8,346 nt of DNA from Clostridiales bacterium (GTDB taxonomy: Bacteria; Bacillota; Clostridia; Oscillospirales; Oscillospiraceae): assembly GCA_019418025.1 (NCBI GenBank), contig DYCR01000046.1, forward strand, positions 1 through 8,346, read 5' to 3'. The notes under the pieces were generated by a model, which saw only the letters and a list, made by a program, of their open reading frames with translations, had not been told where the DNA came from and ran no database searches. Below, in pieces: positions 1 to 5,692 of this stretch. How positions within the stretch are numbered: the stretch's first letter is position 1; each line of letters begins with the position of its first letter. Made by a program: the position numbers and the translations under genes.

Positions 1-214
1 CAATATCACAATCCTTATCATGAGACTTGACCACAGCGCGCGCCTGCTCCAAAACGCTGTCAAAATCGACATCGTCCTCCACAGACAGGCTGATGCGAGA
101 CGTCATAAAGGTGATCGTACATTTTTTTACCCCCGGCAATTCAGAGATATCATGCTCCATATTTGCTGCACAGTGGGCACAATCCAAATTTTCAATGGTG
201 AATGTTTTACGCAT
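1..214 (-). CDS. Heavy-metal P-type ATPase, N-terminal metal-binding domain (partial)
   Basis: Only the first 71 codons are present; the gene continues past the left edge. The visible part is a heavy-metal-associated (HMA) ferredoxin-like domain with the metal-binding motif D11-C12-x2-C15-A. In zinc/cadmium/lead exporting P1B ATPases (ZntA/CadA type) an N-terminal DCxxC domain delivers metal to the membrane pump, and that is the likely product. The ATG lies 3 bp after the stop of the ArsR gene, and its ribosome binding site GGAGG (223-227) lies inside the end of that gene, so the two are probably translationally coupled and share one promoter. The linked regulator carries a zinc-type sensor site, which supports Zn(II)/Cd(II) export rather than copper. 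The transmembrane and phosphorylation domains are not visible, so a stand-alone metallochaperone cannot be strictly excluded, although one would normally end near this point. Confidence 0.8.
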   Translation of the reverse strand, partial: MRKTFTIENLDCAHCAANMEHDISELPGVKKCTITFMTSRISLSVEDDVDFDSVLEQARAVVKSHDKDCDI

Positions 215-217
215 CGT

Positions 218-520
218 TTATTCCTCCAAATGTTCTCTTGCCATTCCAAGAATGGTTTTTACGTGATCGTCTGCCAATGAATAGCAGATCTGCTTGCCTT
301 GACGGCGGTTGCGAACCAGGCGGGCCTGCTTCAGGATCCTCAGCTGATGGCTGACTGCCGACTGGGTGGCACCCGCCGCATCGGTGATTTCCTGAACACA
401 CTTCTCGCCATCCAAAAGGATGCTCAGGATCTTGATTCTGGTAGAGTCGCCAAAAACCTTGAACAGCTCTGCCATTTCAATCAGTTCTTCATCGTCATCA
501 AATAAAAACTCTTGCTCCAT
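218..520 (-). CDS. ArsR/SmtB-family metal-responsive repressor (CzrA/SmtB-like)
   Basis: A 100-residue winged-helix protein of typical ArsR family length. The DNA-recognition helix region is about residues 43-66 (ITDAAGATQSAVSHQLRIL). The C-terminal helix carries D84, H86, H97 and E100, the spacing D-x-H-x10-H-x2-E/H that forms the inter-subunit alpha-5 zinc site of SmtB and CzrA. The alpha-3N thiolate site of CadC (CxC) is not present: only C41 occurs there, so Cd/Pb sensing of the CadC type is unlikely. The expected role is to repress its own promoter and the downstream P-type ATPase and to release DNA on Zn(II) or Co(II) binding. The ATG at 520 is preceded by an AAAGGATGG Shine-Dalgarno (525-533). 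Zinc as the inducer is inferred from the ligand set. Confidence 0.93.
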   Translation of the reverse strand: MEQEFLFDDDEELIEMAELFKVFGDSTRIKILSILLDGEKCVQEITDAAGATQSAVSHQLRILKQARLVRNRRQGKQICYSLADDHVKTILGMAREHLEE

Positions 521-539
521 GCAACCATCCTTTCATATA

Positions 540-565
540 TTCATATGATTTATTGTTCACATGTT
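540..565. promoter_or_regulatory. Candidate ArsR/SmtB operator overlapping the arsR start site
   Basis: An imperfect dyad centred between 552 and 553 reads TGATTT-AT-TGTTCA on the plus strand, which fits the SmtB/CzrA 12-2-12 consensus (TGAACA-nn-TGTTCA) with one perfect half-site. A slightly different reading is CATATGA (542-548) and TCACATG (557-563) as 7-bp arms with one mismatch. It lies just downstream of the -10 box, where bound repressor would block transcription start. A further TGTTCA copy at 562-567 touches the -10. Assignment to the adjacent repressor is inference. Confidence 0.6.
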
Positions 566-566
566 C

Positions 567-595
567 ATTATACATACACTGCCTGAGTTTGTCAA
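567..595 (-). promoter_or_regulatory. Consensus sigma-A promoter of the arsR-ATPase operon
   Basis: On the minus strand the -35 is TTGACA (590-595) and the -10 is TATAAT (567-572), separated by exactly 17 bp. Both hexamers are perfect consensus. A promoter this strong in front of an autoregulated ArsR operon suggests tight repression with high induced output. Confidence 0.88.
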
Positions 596-596
596 C

Positions 597-631
597 AAAA
601 AAATTCGAGTATCATATAGATACCCGAATTT
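597..631 (-). terminator. Rho-independent terminator of the trmD-sirtuin operon
   Basis: A 13-bp stem with one G-U pair (arms 601-613 and 619-631, loop 614-618) begins directly after the sirtuin stop codon. In minus-strand RNA it is followed by a run of U, three of which are in the stem base plus four at 597-600. The U run ends one base before the -35 box of the next operon. Confidence 0.88.
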
Positions 632-1345
632 TTATAATTCCGAAAAAACATCTCCCAGTTGATCATGAAATACCAAATCAGCCCGAGTGTCGTATGGCGT
701 GATATCACGGTTGATCAGCACCAGTCGATCCCCTCGGTAAAAATCAATAAGCCCCGCTGCCGGATAGACCGTCAGGCTCGTCCCCGCCACAATCAGCAGA
801 TCCGCTTTGGAGATTGCACTGACGCTTTTCTCTATGACCGACTGATCCAGAGACTCTTCATACAGGACGACATCCGGCTTGACGATCCCCCCACAACTGC
901 AGTGAGGGACTCCTGCCGAATCCTTGATAAAATCCGCGCTGTAAAACCTTCCGCATCTGGTGCAGTAATTTCGCAATACGCTTCCGTGAAGCTCGTACAC
1001 CGTCTCGCTGCCGGCCTTTTGATGCAGTCCGTCAATGTTCTGAGTGACCACCGCCTGAAGCTTGCCCTCTTGCTCCCACCGAGCCAGGACCCTGTGGGTC
1101 ACATTCGGCTCAAATCCCAGAGGCAGCATTTTCTCCCGATAAAAACGGAAAAAATACTCCGGATTCTTCTCGTAAAAGCTGTGGCTGATGATCGTCTCCG
1201 GCGGATAGTCAAATTTCTGGGCATACAGTCCGTCAACACTGCGAAAATCCTTGATTCCAGACTCCGTGCTTACTCCGGCACCGCCAAAGAAAACAATACG
1301 CTTACTTTCCCTGACCCACTGTTTCAGCTGTTCCAGCTTGTTCAT
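632..1345 (-). CDS. Sir2-family NAD-dependent protein deacylase (sirtuin)
   Basis: A 237-residue sirtuin removing acyl groups from protein lysines with NAD+ as co-substrate. Visible motifs in order: the NAD loop G22-A-G-V-S26 running to SGIKDFR (29-35), TQNIDG (101-106), the catalytic histidine in HGS (H120), four zinc-ligand cysteines C128, C131, C149 and C151, and GTSL (188-191) for the adenosine part of NAD. Length is normal for compact bacterial CobB/Npda enzymes. The usual GIPDFR proline is replaced by lysine (K32). The ATG lies 44 bp inside the end of trmD, with GGAGG (1355-1359) 9 bases upstream, so translation is probably coupled to trmD. It ends at the operon terminator. Substrates cannot be told from sequence. 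The gene symbol is left blank because several names are in use. Confidence 0.93.
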   Translation of the reverse strand: MNKLEQLKQWVRESKRIVFFGGAGVSTESGIKDFRSVDGLYAQKFDYPPETIISHSFYEKNPEYFFRFYREKMLPLGFEPNVTHRVLARWEQEGKLQAVVTQNIDGLHQKAGSETVYELHGSVLRNYCTRCGRFYSADFIKDSAGVPHCSCGGIVKPDVVLYEESLDQSVIEKSVSAISKADLLIVAGTSLTVYPAAGLIDFYRGDRLVLINRDITPYDTRADLVFHDQLGDVFSEL

Positions 1346-2081
1346 GATCCTCTGCCTCCATCTCCTTCAGAAGCTTCTTATCCTGCTTGCTGCTCAGATC
1401 CAATTTCTCATACATGTCAGGGCGCCTGAGGCGTGTTCTGCGCAGAGACTGCTTCCTGCGCCACTGGGCAATTTTCGCGTGATTGCCGGAAAGCAGGATC
1501 TCAGGGACCTCCCGTTCGTGCCACACTGCCGGACGGCTGTACTGAGGATATTCCAGAAGGCCATTATAATGACTCTCGTCCTCAAAGCATTCCGGATCTG
1601 CCAACACACCGGGAACCATTCTGCAAATGGCATCTGTGACCGCCATTGCCGCGATCTCTCCACCGGTCAGGACAAAATCCCCCAGTGAGATCTCTTCATC
1701 GACACATTCGTCGATAAAACGCTGATCAATCCCCTCATAGTGCCCGCAGACAATAATAATATTGTCCATCTTGCTCAGGCGGATCGCATCCTCCTGCTTA
1801 AAGGTATGCCCGCAGGGGGACATATAGACGGTGTGGACAGGGCCTCCGGCCTCGTCACAAATACTCTCCCAACAGCGGTAAAGGGGATCAGCCGTCATCA
1901 CCGCGCCGCGTCCGCCGCCATAGGGGTAGTCATCCACTTGATTTTGTTTGTTAGATGTGTAGTCCCGAATCTGGTGCGCCTCGATCCGGATGATCCCCCG
2001 ATCCTGAGCTCTTCCCAAGATACTCTCAGACATAACGTCTCCCAGTGAGTCCGGGAACAGTGTCATGATATCAACCCTCAT
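1302..2081 (-). CDS. trmD: tRNA (guanine-N1)-methyltransferase TrmD
   Basis: A 259-residue SPOUT methyltransferase that makes m1G37 in tRNAs using S-adenosylmethionine and prevents +1 frameshifting. Motifs: DDYPYGGGRGAVM (50-62), VCGHYEGIDQR (111-121) and SLGDFVLTGGE (132-142) that build the trefoil-knot SAM site, R154 matching the conserved active-site arginine, and VPEILLSGNHAKI (192-204) with a basic WRRKQSLRRTRLRRP tail. The residue aligning with the E. coli/Haemophilus catalytic Asp169 is Glu169. The start is taken at ATG 2081, giving the normal MRVDIMTLFP N-terminus and GAGGGG at the usual distance; an in-frame TTG 18 bases upstream would give an atypical extension. It overlaps the end of rimM by 11 bp and the start of the sirtuin by 44 bp. 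Confidence 0.96.
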   Translation of the reverse strand: MRVDIMTLFPDSLGDVMSESILGRAQDRGIIRIEAHQIRDYTSNKQNQVDDYPYGGGRGAVMTADPLYRCWESICDEAGGPVHTVYMSPCGHTFKQEDAIRLSKMDNIIIVCGHYEGIDQRFIDECVDEEISLGDFVLTGGEIAAMAVTDAICRMVPGVLADPECFEDESHYNGLLEYPQYSRPAVWHEREVPEILLSGNHAKIAQWRRKQSLRRTRLRRPDMYEKLDLSSKQDKKLLKEMEAEDHEQAGTAETVGQGK

Positions 2082-2562
2082 CGGTTGCCATCCCCTCAAG
2101 CAGTTTTACATCCATGCGGTTTGCGTCCATATCCGTATTTAAGATAAACGCCTTCACCGCAGGGATCATATATTCCCGTTCTCCCTTGACCACATAAACG
2201 CTGTTTCCGGGGTAATCCAGTACATCTGTGATCACACCGATCATGCTGTCATCGCAGTATACTTCCATATTTTTGAGTTCATCGGCAAAAATCAGGCCCT
2301 CAGGAGCCTCGTCCCGGTAAAGCTTAACGGTTTTGCCTCTCATCGACTGTGCCGCCTCCATAGTATCGATTCCACGGAGCTTGATCAGGTTGCAGGTTTT
2401 CTGAATGCGGCAATCCTCGATCAGATACTCCTTCCCATCGATCTGGACACGCTTAAAGTCCAGAAGGAAGTCCGGACCATCTGTCCACGGCAGCAGCTTC
2501 ATCTCTCCGCGCACACCATGGGTGGTGACGATTTCACCTGCATCTATCATTTGGAGTCTCAT
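2071..2562 (-). CDS. rimM: 16S rRNA processing/maturation factor RimM
   Basis: A 163-residue 30S assembly factor that binds S19 and assists maturation of the 16S head domain. The N-terminal RimM domain opens with the family signature GEIVTTHGVRGEMKL (9-23). The C-terminal PRC-barrel is at about residues 95-155 (GVITDVLDYPGNSVYVV and EYMIPAVKAFI). The ATG at 2562 is chosen because AAGGAG (2570-2575) lies 7 bases upstream and the protein then begins as the family does; a longer in-frame start at 2619 would include the intergenic hairpin and has no support. The gene order khpA-rimM-trmD is the standard Firmicutes arrangement, and the stop overlaps trmD. Confidence 0.95.
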   Translation of the reverse strand: MRLQMIDAGEIVTTHGVRGEMKLLPWTDGPDFLLDFKRVQIDGKEYLIEDCRIQKTCNLIKLRGIDTMEAAQSMRGKTVKLYRDEAPEGLIFADELKNMEVYCDDSMIGVITDVLDYPGNSVYVVKGEREYMIPAVKAFILNTDMDANRMDVKLLEGMATDEG

Positions 2563-2598
2563 TTGCACTCTCCTTAATATCTGTGTATAAAACGAGAA

Positions 2599-2623
2599 AT
2601 GCGTGACGCTCAACGCCACGCAT
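2599..2623 (-). other. Stable hairpin between khpA and rimM
   Basis: A 10-bp inverted repeat with one G-U pair (arms 2599-2608 and 2614-2623, 5-base loop) starts 5 bases after the khpA stop. In minus-strand RNA it is followed by an interrupted T-rich stretch (TTCTCGTTTTATAC) rather than a clean U run, so full termination is unlikely. It may be a partial attenuator, an RNA processing site or a 3'-end stabiliser that lowers rimM-trmD-sirtuin output relative to ffh and rpsP. The structure is seen in the sequence; the role is inferred. Confidence 0.55.
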
Positions 2624-2628
2624 ACCCG

Positions 2629-2859
2629 TTAATCGACAATTTCGACCGTGACCTTCACGCCGTCACGCTGGGCAACGGTTTTGACGATGGTACGGATTTC
2701 CTTGGCAATGCGGCCCTGACGGCCGATAACCTTGCCCATATCCTCCGGCGCAACACGGAGCTCCAGCACCGTGCCGTCCTCATTGGAAATTTCATTGACA
2801 GAAACCGCGTCGGGATTATCAACCAGATTCTTTGCCATGTAAAGCAAGAGTTCTTTCAT
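2629..2859 (-). CDS. khpA: KH-domain RNA-binding protein KhpA (YlqC family)
   Basis: A 76-residue protein made of a single KH fold. The RNA-gripping GxxG loop is G46-R-Q-G49 in VIGRQGRIAKEI. In Firmicutes KhpA pairs with KhpB/Jag as a global RNA chaperone linked to cell elongation and division, and lies between rpsP and rimM as here. The start at ATG 2859 has AAAGGAG (2867-2873) 7 bases upstream. It sits 23 bp after rpsP. It ends in TVEIVD, normal for the family, and no extra domain is fused. Confidence 0.95.
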   Translation of the reverse strand: MKELLLYMAKNLVDNPDAVSVNEISNEDGTVLELRVAPEDMGKVIGRQGRIAKEIRTIVKTVAQRDGVKVTVEIVD

Positions 2860-2882
2860 TGCGCTTCTCCTTTACGGTGTCC

Positions 2883-3122
2883 TTACAGAACGCCAGCCTT
2901 CTTCAGCAGGCCACGGACAGTGTCAGTGGGCTGAGCGCCGTTCTTGATCCAGTTCTGGGCCTTCTCCACGTCAACATTGATGACAGCGGGCTCAGTCAGA
3001 GGATTGTAAACGCCGATCTCTTCGATGCAGCGACCGTCACGGGGGGAGCGGGAATCAGCAACAACGATACGGTAGAAAGGAGCCTTCTTTGCACCCATTC
3101 TTCTCAGTCTGATCTTAACCAT
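2883..3122 (-). CDS. rpsP: 30S ribosomal protein S16
   Basis: A 79-residue protein with the S16 signature at the N-terminus: VKIRLRRMGAKKAPFYRIVV (2-21) followed by ADSRSPRDGR and the IGVYNP block. S16 binds 16S rRNA and is needed for early 30S assembly. The ribosome binding site GGAGGTG (3130-3136) is near perfect, fitting a highly expressed gene. It lies between ffh (60-bp region upstream) and khpA, the usual order. Length is slightly under the typical 80-90 residues, as is common in clostridia. Confidence 0.98.
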   Translation of the reverse strand: MVKIRLRRMGAKKAPFYRIVVADSRSPRDGRCIEEIGVYNPLTEPAVINVDVEKAQNWIKNGAQPTDTVRGLLKKAGVL

Positions 3123-3156
3123 GAGTATTCACCTCCAAGTAATCATTTCTATATAT

Positions 3157-3179
3157 CGCAAAGCAATTTGCTTTCAGCG
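3157..3179 (-). other. Weak bulged hairpin in the ffh-rpsP intergenic leader
   Basis: In minus-strand RNA an AAAGC/GCUUU stem with an AAAUU loop is extended by CGC/GCG across a 2-base bulge. It lies between the ffh stop and the rpsP ribosome binding site. It is not a terminator, as no U run follows. It could be a processing site or an S16 leader element, but it is short enough to be chance. Confidence 0.25.
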
Positions 3180-3190
3180 AACGGAATAAA

Positions 3191-4540
3191 TCAGAAGCCG
3201 CCAAATCTGCCCAGACCGCCCAGACCACGCATGCGCTTCATCTTTTTGGCAGCGCCGGGACCTGCGAACTGTTTGATCAGCGAACGCATCTGCTCAAAGG
3301 ACTTGAGCAGGCGGTTGACCTCTTCAACCTTAACGCCTGCACCGGCAGCGATACGCTTTTTCCGGTTGGCATTGATAATATTGGGATTTTCTCTTTCCTT
3401 GGGAGTCATAGACAGGATAATGGCCTCGGTATGCGCCATGGCCTTTTCATCCACCTTGATCCCCTTTAAGTTGGCTCCGCCGGGCATCTGCGCCAGCAGG
3501 TCCTCCATCGGTCCCATGCTCTTGATCTGGACCAGCTGATCATAATAATCCTGCAAAGTAAACCGATTAGAGCGGAGCTTCTCCTCCATCTCAGCGGCCT
3601 TCTTTGCATCATATGCCTGCTCGGCCTTTTCGATCAGACTCAGCACATCACCCATACCCAGAATTCTGGATGCCATACGATCCGGATGGAAGGGCTCAAT
3701 ATCCTCAAGCTTCTCGCCCATACCGCAGAACTTAATGGGCTTGCCTGTAATGGCACGTACAGAAAGTGCAGCACCGCCGCGGGCGTCGCCGTCCAGCTTG
3801 GACAGCATCACCGAGTCGATGTCCAGCCACTCGTTAAAGGTCTGGGCCGCATTAACTGCGTCCTGACCGGTCATCGCATCCACGACCAGCATGATCTCAT
3901 CCGGTTTTACCGTGGCCTTGATGGTTTTCAGCTCATCCATCAGCTGCTCATCCACATGGAGGCGACCGGCGGTGTCCAAAAACACCATGTCATGTCCGTG
4001 CTGACGTGCATAGAGGACAGCCTCTTTTGCAATGGTGACAGGGTTTTCCTGACCCATCTCAAAGACGGGGATGCCCAGCTTTTCGCCGCAGACCTTCAGC
4101 TGTGTAATCGCCGCAGGACGATAAATGTCACAGGCAACCAGCAGCGGGTTCTTGCCCTGCCGCTTCATCAGTCCCGCAAGCTTGGAGCCATTGGTCGTTT
4201 TACCTGCGCCCTGCAAACCCACCAGCATCACCACCGTGGGGCCGTTGGGATTGATCGTGATATGCTTTGTATCGGAACCCATCAGCTTGGTGAGCTCCTC
4301 GTTGACGATCTTGACGATCATCTGTGCCGGAGTCAGCGACTCCAGTACATCGGTGCCGACGCACCGCTCTGTAACAGATTTGGTAAAATCCTTACAGACC
4401 TTATAACTAACATCCGCCTCAAGCAGCGCCATGCGAATCTCACGCATAGCCTCCTTAACGTCGGATTCCTTGATGCGACCTTTGCCACGCAGCTTTTTGA
4501 AGGTCGCGCTAATCTTTTCAGTTAAGCCTTCAAATGCCAT
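3191..4540 (-). CDS. ffh: Signal recognition particle protein Ffh (SRP54)
   Basis: A 449-residue GTPase that, with 4.5S/6S RNA, binds signal sequences at the ribosome and docks with FtsY for membrane targeting. An N-terminal helical bundle (about 1-95) leads into the NG GTPase domain: P-loop GLQGAGKTT (108-116), DTAGR (189-193), and SKLDGDARGG (247-256), where S replaces the usual T of TKLD. A methionine-rich M domain (about 325-435: MGPMEDLLAQMPGG, MTPKERENP, RKKRIAAGAG) binds RNA and signal peptides. The glycine-rich tail GLGGLGRFGGF ends the protein. The ATG lies 3 bp after the ylxM stop, and its GAGGAG (4547-4552) lies inside ylxM, so the two are coupled. Length is normal. Confidence 0.98.
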   Translation of the reverse strand: MAFEGLTEKISATFKKLRGKGRIKESDVKEAMREIRMALLEADVSYKVCKDFTKSVTERCVGTDVLESLTPAQMIVKIVNEELTKLMGSDTKHITINPNGPTVVMLVGLQGAGKTTNGSKLAGLMKRQGKNPLLVACDIYRPAAITQLKVCGEKLGIPVFEMGQENPVTIAKEAVLYARQHGHDMVFLDTAGRLHVDEQLMDELKTIKATVKPDEIMLVVDAMTGQDAVNAAQTFNEWLDIDSVMLSKLDGDARGGAALSVRAITGKPIKFCGMGEKLEDIEPFHPDRMASRILGMGDVLSLIEKAEQAYDAKKAAEMEEKLRSNRFTLQDYYDQLVQIKSMGPMEDLLAQMPGGANLKGIKVDEKAMAHTEAIILSMTPKERENPNIINANRKKRIAAGAGVKVEEVNRLLKSFEQMRSLIKQFAGPGAAKKMKRMRGLGGLGRFGGF

Positions 4541-4543
4541 AAA

Positions 4544-4888
4544 TTACTCCTCAATGGACCTCACCGCAGCATCGATCATCGCCGCGGTACTACGCACCTT
4601 CGGATCATCATGGGAGGAAAGGGAATCGGTATATACCAAAATCTCATGCACAGCCTTGCGGTGCGCCAGATCTCGGCGAACACATCCGGTTTTTTCCTCC
4701 ATATTTTGAAGGAGTGCCTCAGCCCGTGTGATATTGTCGTACACACCCTGTCGGCTGACCCCCAGTTCCTGAGCGATCTCACTCAGGGACAGATCCTGAT
4801 TGTATCGAAGATCAAAACACATCCGTTGACGCTCAGTCAGAAGCTCACCATAATAATCAAAAAGCAAAATCATCTGTAAAGCGTCCAT
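4544..4888 (-). CDS. ylxM: YlxM/UPF0122 helix-turn-helix protein of the SRP operon
   Basis: A 114-residue, largely helical protein with a sigma-70 region-4-like helix-turn-helix at about residues 20-60 (LTERQRMCFDLRY, then LSEIAQELGVSRQGVYDNI). YlxM/p13 homologues are encoded directly before ffh in many Firmicutes and are reported to act with the SRP; because of the fold a DNA-binding role has also been proposed. The start at ATG 4888 follows AAGGAGGAT (4894-4902). The gene is first in the operon, and its leader contains one of two matching palindromes. If YlxM does bind DNA, those palindromes are natural candidates for autoregulation, which is speculation. Confidence 0.93.
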   Translation of the reverse strand: MDALQMILLFDYYGELLTERQRMCFDLRYNQDLSLSEIAQELGVSRQGVYDNITRAEALLQNMEEKTGCVRRDLAHRKAVHEILVYTDSLSSHDDPKVRSTAAMIDAAVRSIEE

Positions 4889-4901
4889 GGATCATCCTCC
4901 T

Positions 4902-4923
4902 TGTCAAGTATTTTTCCTTGACA
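4902..4923. repeat. Palindrome copy 1 in the ylxM leader
   Basis: Arms TGTCAAG (4902-4908) and CTTGACA (4917-4923) flank an 8-base spacer. The sequence matches copy 2 at all but one of 22 positions. It lies just downstream of the predicted transcription start (near 4925) and shares one base with the Shine-Dalgarno. It can act as a DNA operator or, in the mRNA, as a 7-bp hairpin at the 5' end directly before the ribosome binding site. Confidence 0.75.
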
Positions 4924-4931
4924 GCCTTAGT

Positions 4932-4960
4932 ATGATACACCATTCATCTCTGTTTGTCAA
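4932..4960 (-). promoter_or_regulatory. Sigma-A promoter of the ylxM-ffh-trmD operon
   Basis: On the minus strand the -35 is TTGACA (4955-4960), a perfect consensus, and the -10 is TATCAT (4932-4937), one mismatch, with a 17-bp spacer. The predicted start is near 4925, giving a leader of about 37 bases. The -35 box is one arm of palindrome copy 2, so a protein bound there would compete with RNA polymerase. Confidence 0.82.
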
Positions 4961-4980
4961 GTACTTTTCCTTGACAAACA
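4951..4980. repeat. Palindrome copy 2 overlapping the ylxM -35 box
   Basis: Arms of 11 bp (TGTTTGTCAAG 4951-4961 and CTTGACAAACA 4970-4980) flank an 8-base spacer; the inner 22 bp (4955-4976) repeat copy 1 with one change. The centre is 53 bp from that of copy 1, close to five helical turns. No U run follows on either strand, so it is not a normal terminator for the upstream acetyltransferase. Confidence 0.8.
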
Positions 4981-4993
4981 AAATTTTTCCGTT

Positions 4994-5641
4994 TTACCCC
5001 ATCACCCGATACCATCGGCTTCTTTCTTCTGTCTTAAAGAATCCCATGGATTCATATAGCCGGACGGCCTTTTCATTGGACGAGGCCACTTCCAGCCAGA
5101 AATCCCCGCCGGCTCCGGCGCTCATCAGTGCCTCTAAAACCCTGCGGCCTTTTCCCGGCTGTACCGAAGCCACCGCAAGGATCTCATCATCCTCGATCCA
5201 TCCGATCCCCCACAGCACTCCGTCACGGTGGATAAAATATGCCCCCGCCGACTCAAGAATCCGCTTCTCATCTGCGGCTGCAAGCGTTGCCGCGTTGTCT
5301 ACGCCTTCCATCTTCTGATTATAGATTTTCCGCCATTGACCCACCGTTTCCTGGGTCACAGGCCACAGCAAGCCCTCGGGGGCATGCCCCTGCTCCCATG
5401 TTCCGCGCATCCGGCATATCACCGTATGCAGCGGATATTTCTCAAGCTGCTGATGTCCCGTGGCAAAAACGCGATCCGCTCCGGCCATCCGGCAAAAATC
5501 CACGCATTCCGTCACGAAGGCCTCCGCCTGCTCCGGCTGAACATCACGAATGTGAATATAGGCTGTCTGACGATAAGGGATCTCCTTCAGCACAAGACTC
5601 GCGACCCCAAGCTCCGTTGAAAATACGGGAATATCTTTCAT
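4994..5641 (-). CDS. GNAT-family N-acetyltransferase
   Basis: A 215-residue protein. The C-terminal part has the GNAT fold: DEILAVASVQPGKGRRVLEALM (about 152-173) occupies the beta-4/acetyl-CoA pyrophosphate loop region, with QPGKGRR in place of the usual Q/R-x2-G-x-G/A, and WLEVASSNEKAVRLYESMGF (182-201) is the classic motif B of beta-5/alpha-4. The first 90 residues show only a vague resemblance to a second, degenerate GNAT half. The substrate is unknown. The start at ATG 5641 is chosen for GAGGTG (5648-5653) 6 bases upstream and a plausible N-terminus (MKDIPVFSTE); the frame is open further upstream but without a good ribosome binding site. It lies 105 bp before ylxM on the same strand with no clear terminator, so read-through into the operon is possible. 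Confidence 0.85.
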   Translation of the reverse strand: MKDIPVFSTELGVASLVLKEIPYRQTAYIHIRDVQPEQAEAFVTECVDFCRMAGADRVFATGHQQLEKYPLHTVICRMRGTWEQGHAPEGLLWPVTQETVGQWRKIYNQKMEGVDNAATLAAADEKRILESAGAYFIHRDGVLWGIGWIEDDEILAVASVQPGKGRRVLEALMSAGAGGDFWLEVASSNEKAVRLYESMGFFKTEERSRWYRVMG

Positions 5642-5663
5642 AACCATCACCTCATTTTTCACC

Positions 5664-5692
5664 ATCATAACATATAATCCCACGGCAGACAA
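5664..5692 (-). promoter_or_regulatory. Probable promoter of the acetyltransferase gene
   Basis: On the minus strand TTGTCT (5687-5692) and TATGAT (5664-5669) lie 17 bp apart, with TG one base before the -10 (extended -10). The leader to the ATG would be only about 16-20 bases, just enough for the GAGGTG site. Confidence 0.6.

Noticed and set aside
659..1429. Plus-strand 256-codon open frame opposite the sirtuin
   Set aside because: It is antisense to a clear sirtuin gene with all its motifs; composition is that of a shadow frame.
2082..2099. TTG start giving TrmD six extra residues
   Set aside because: ATG 2081 gives the family-typical MRVDIMTLFP and a correctly spaced GAGGGG.
2563..2619. 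Longer RimM start at 2619
   Set aside because: It would translate through the khpA-rimM hairpin and adds a non-family N-terminus; AAGGAG serves the ATG at 2562.
3686..4525. Plus-strand 279-codon open frame opposite ffh
   Set aside because: It is a shadow of ffh, His/Leu rich, with no recognisable domain or translation signal.
4951..4980. Palindrome copy 2 as a terminator of the acetyltransferase gene
   Set aside because: No U run follows in minus-strand RNA (GAGATGAATGG follows) and the arm forms the -35 of the next promoter; an operator role fits better.
4902..4980. CtsR or CIRCE heat-shock operator
   Set aside because: CtsR sites are direct GGTCAAA heptads and CIRCE is TTAGCACTC-N9-GAGTGCTAA; neither pattern is present.
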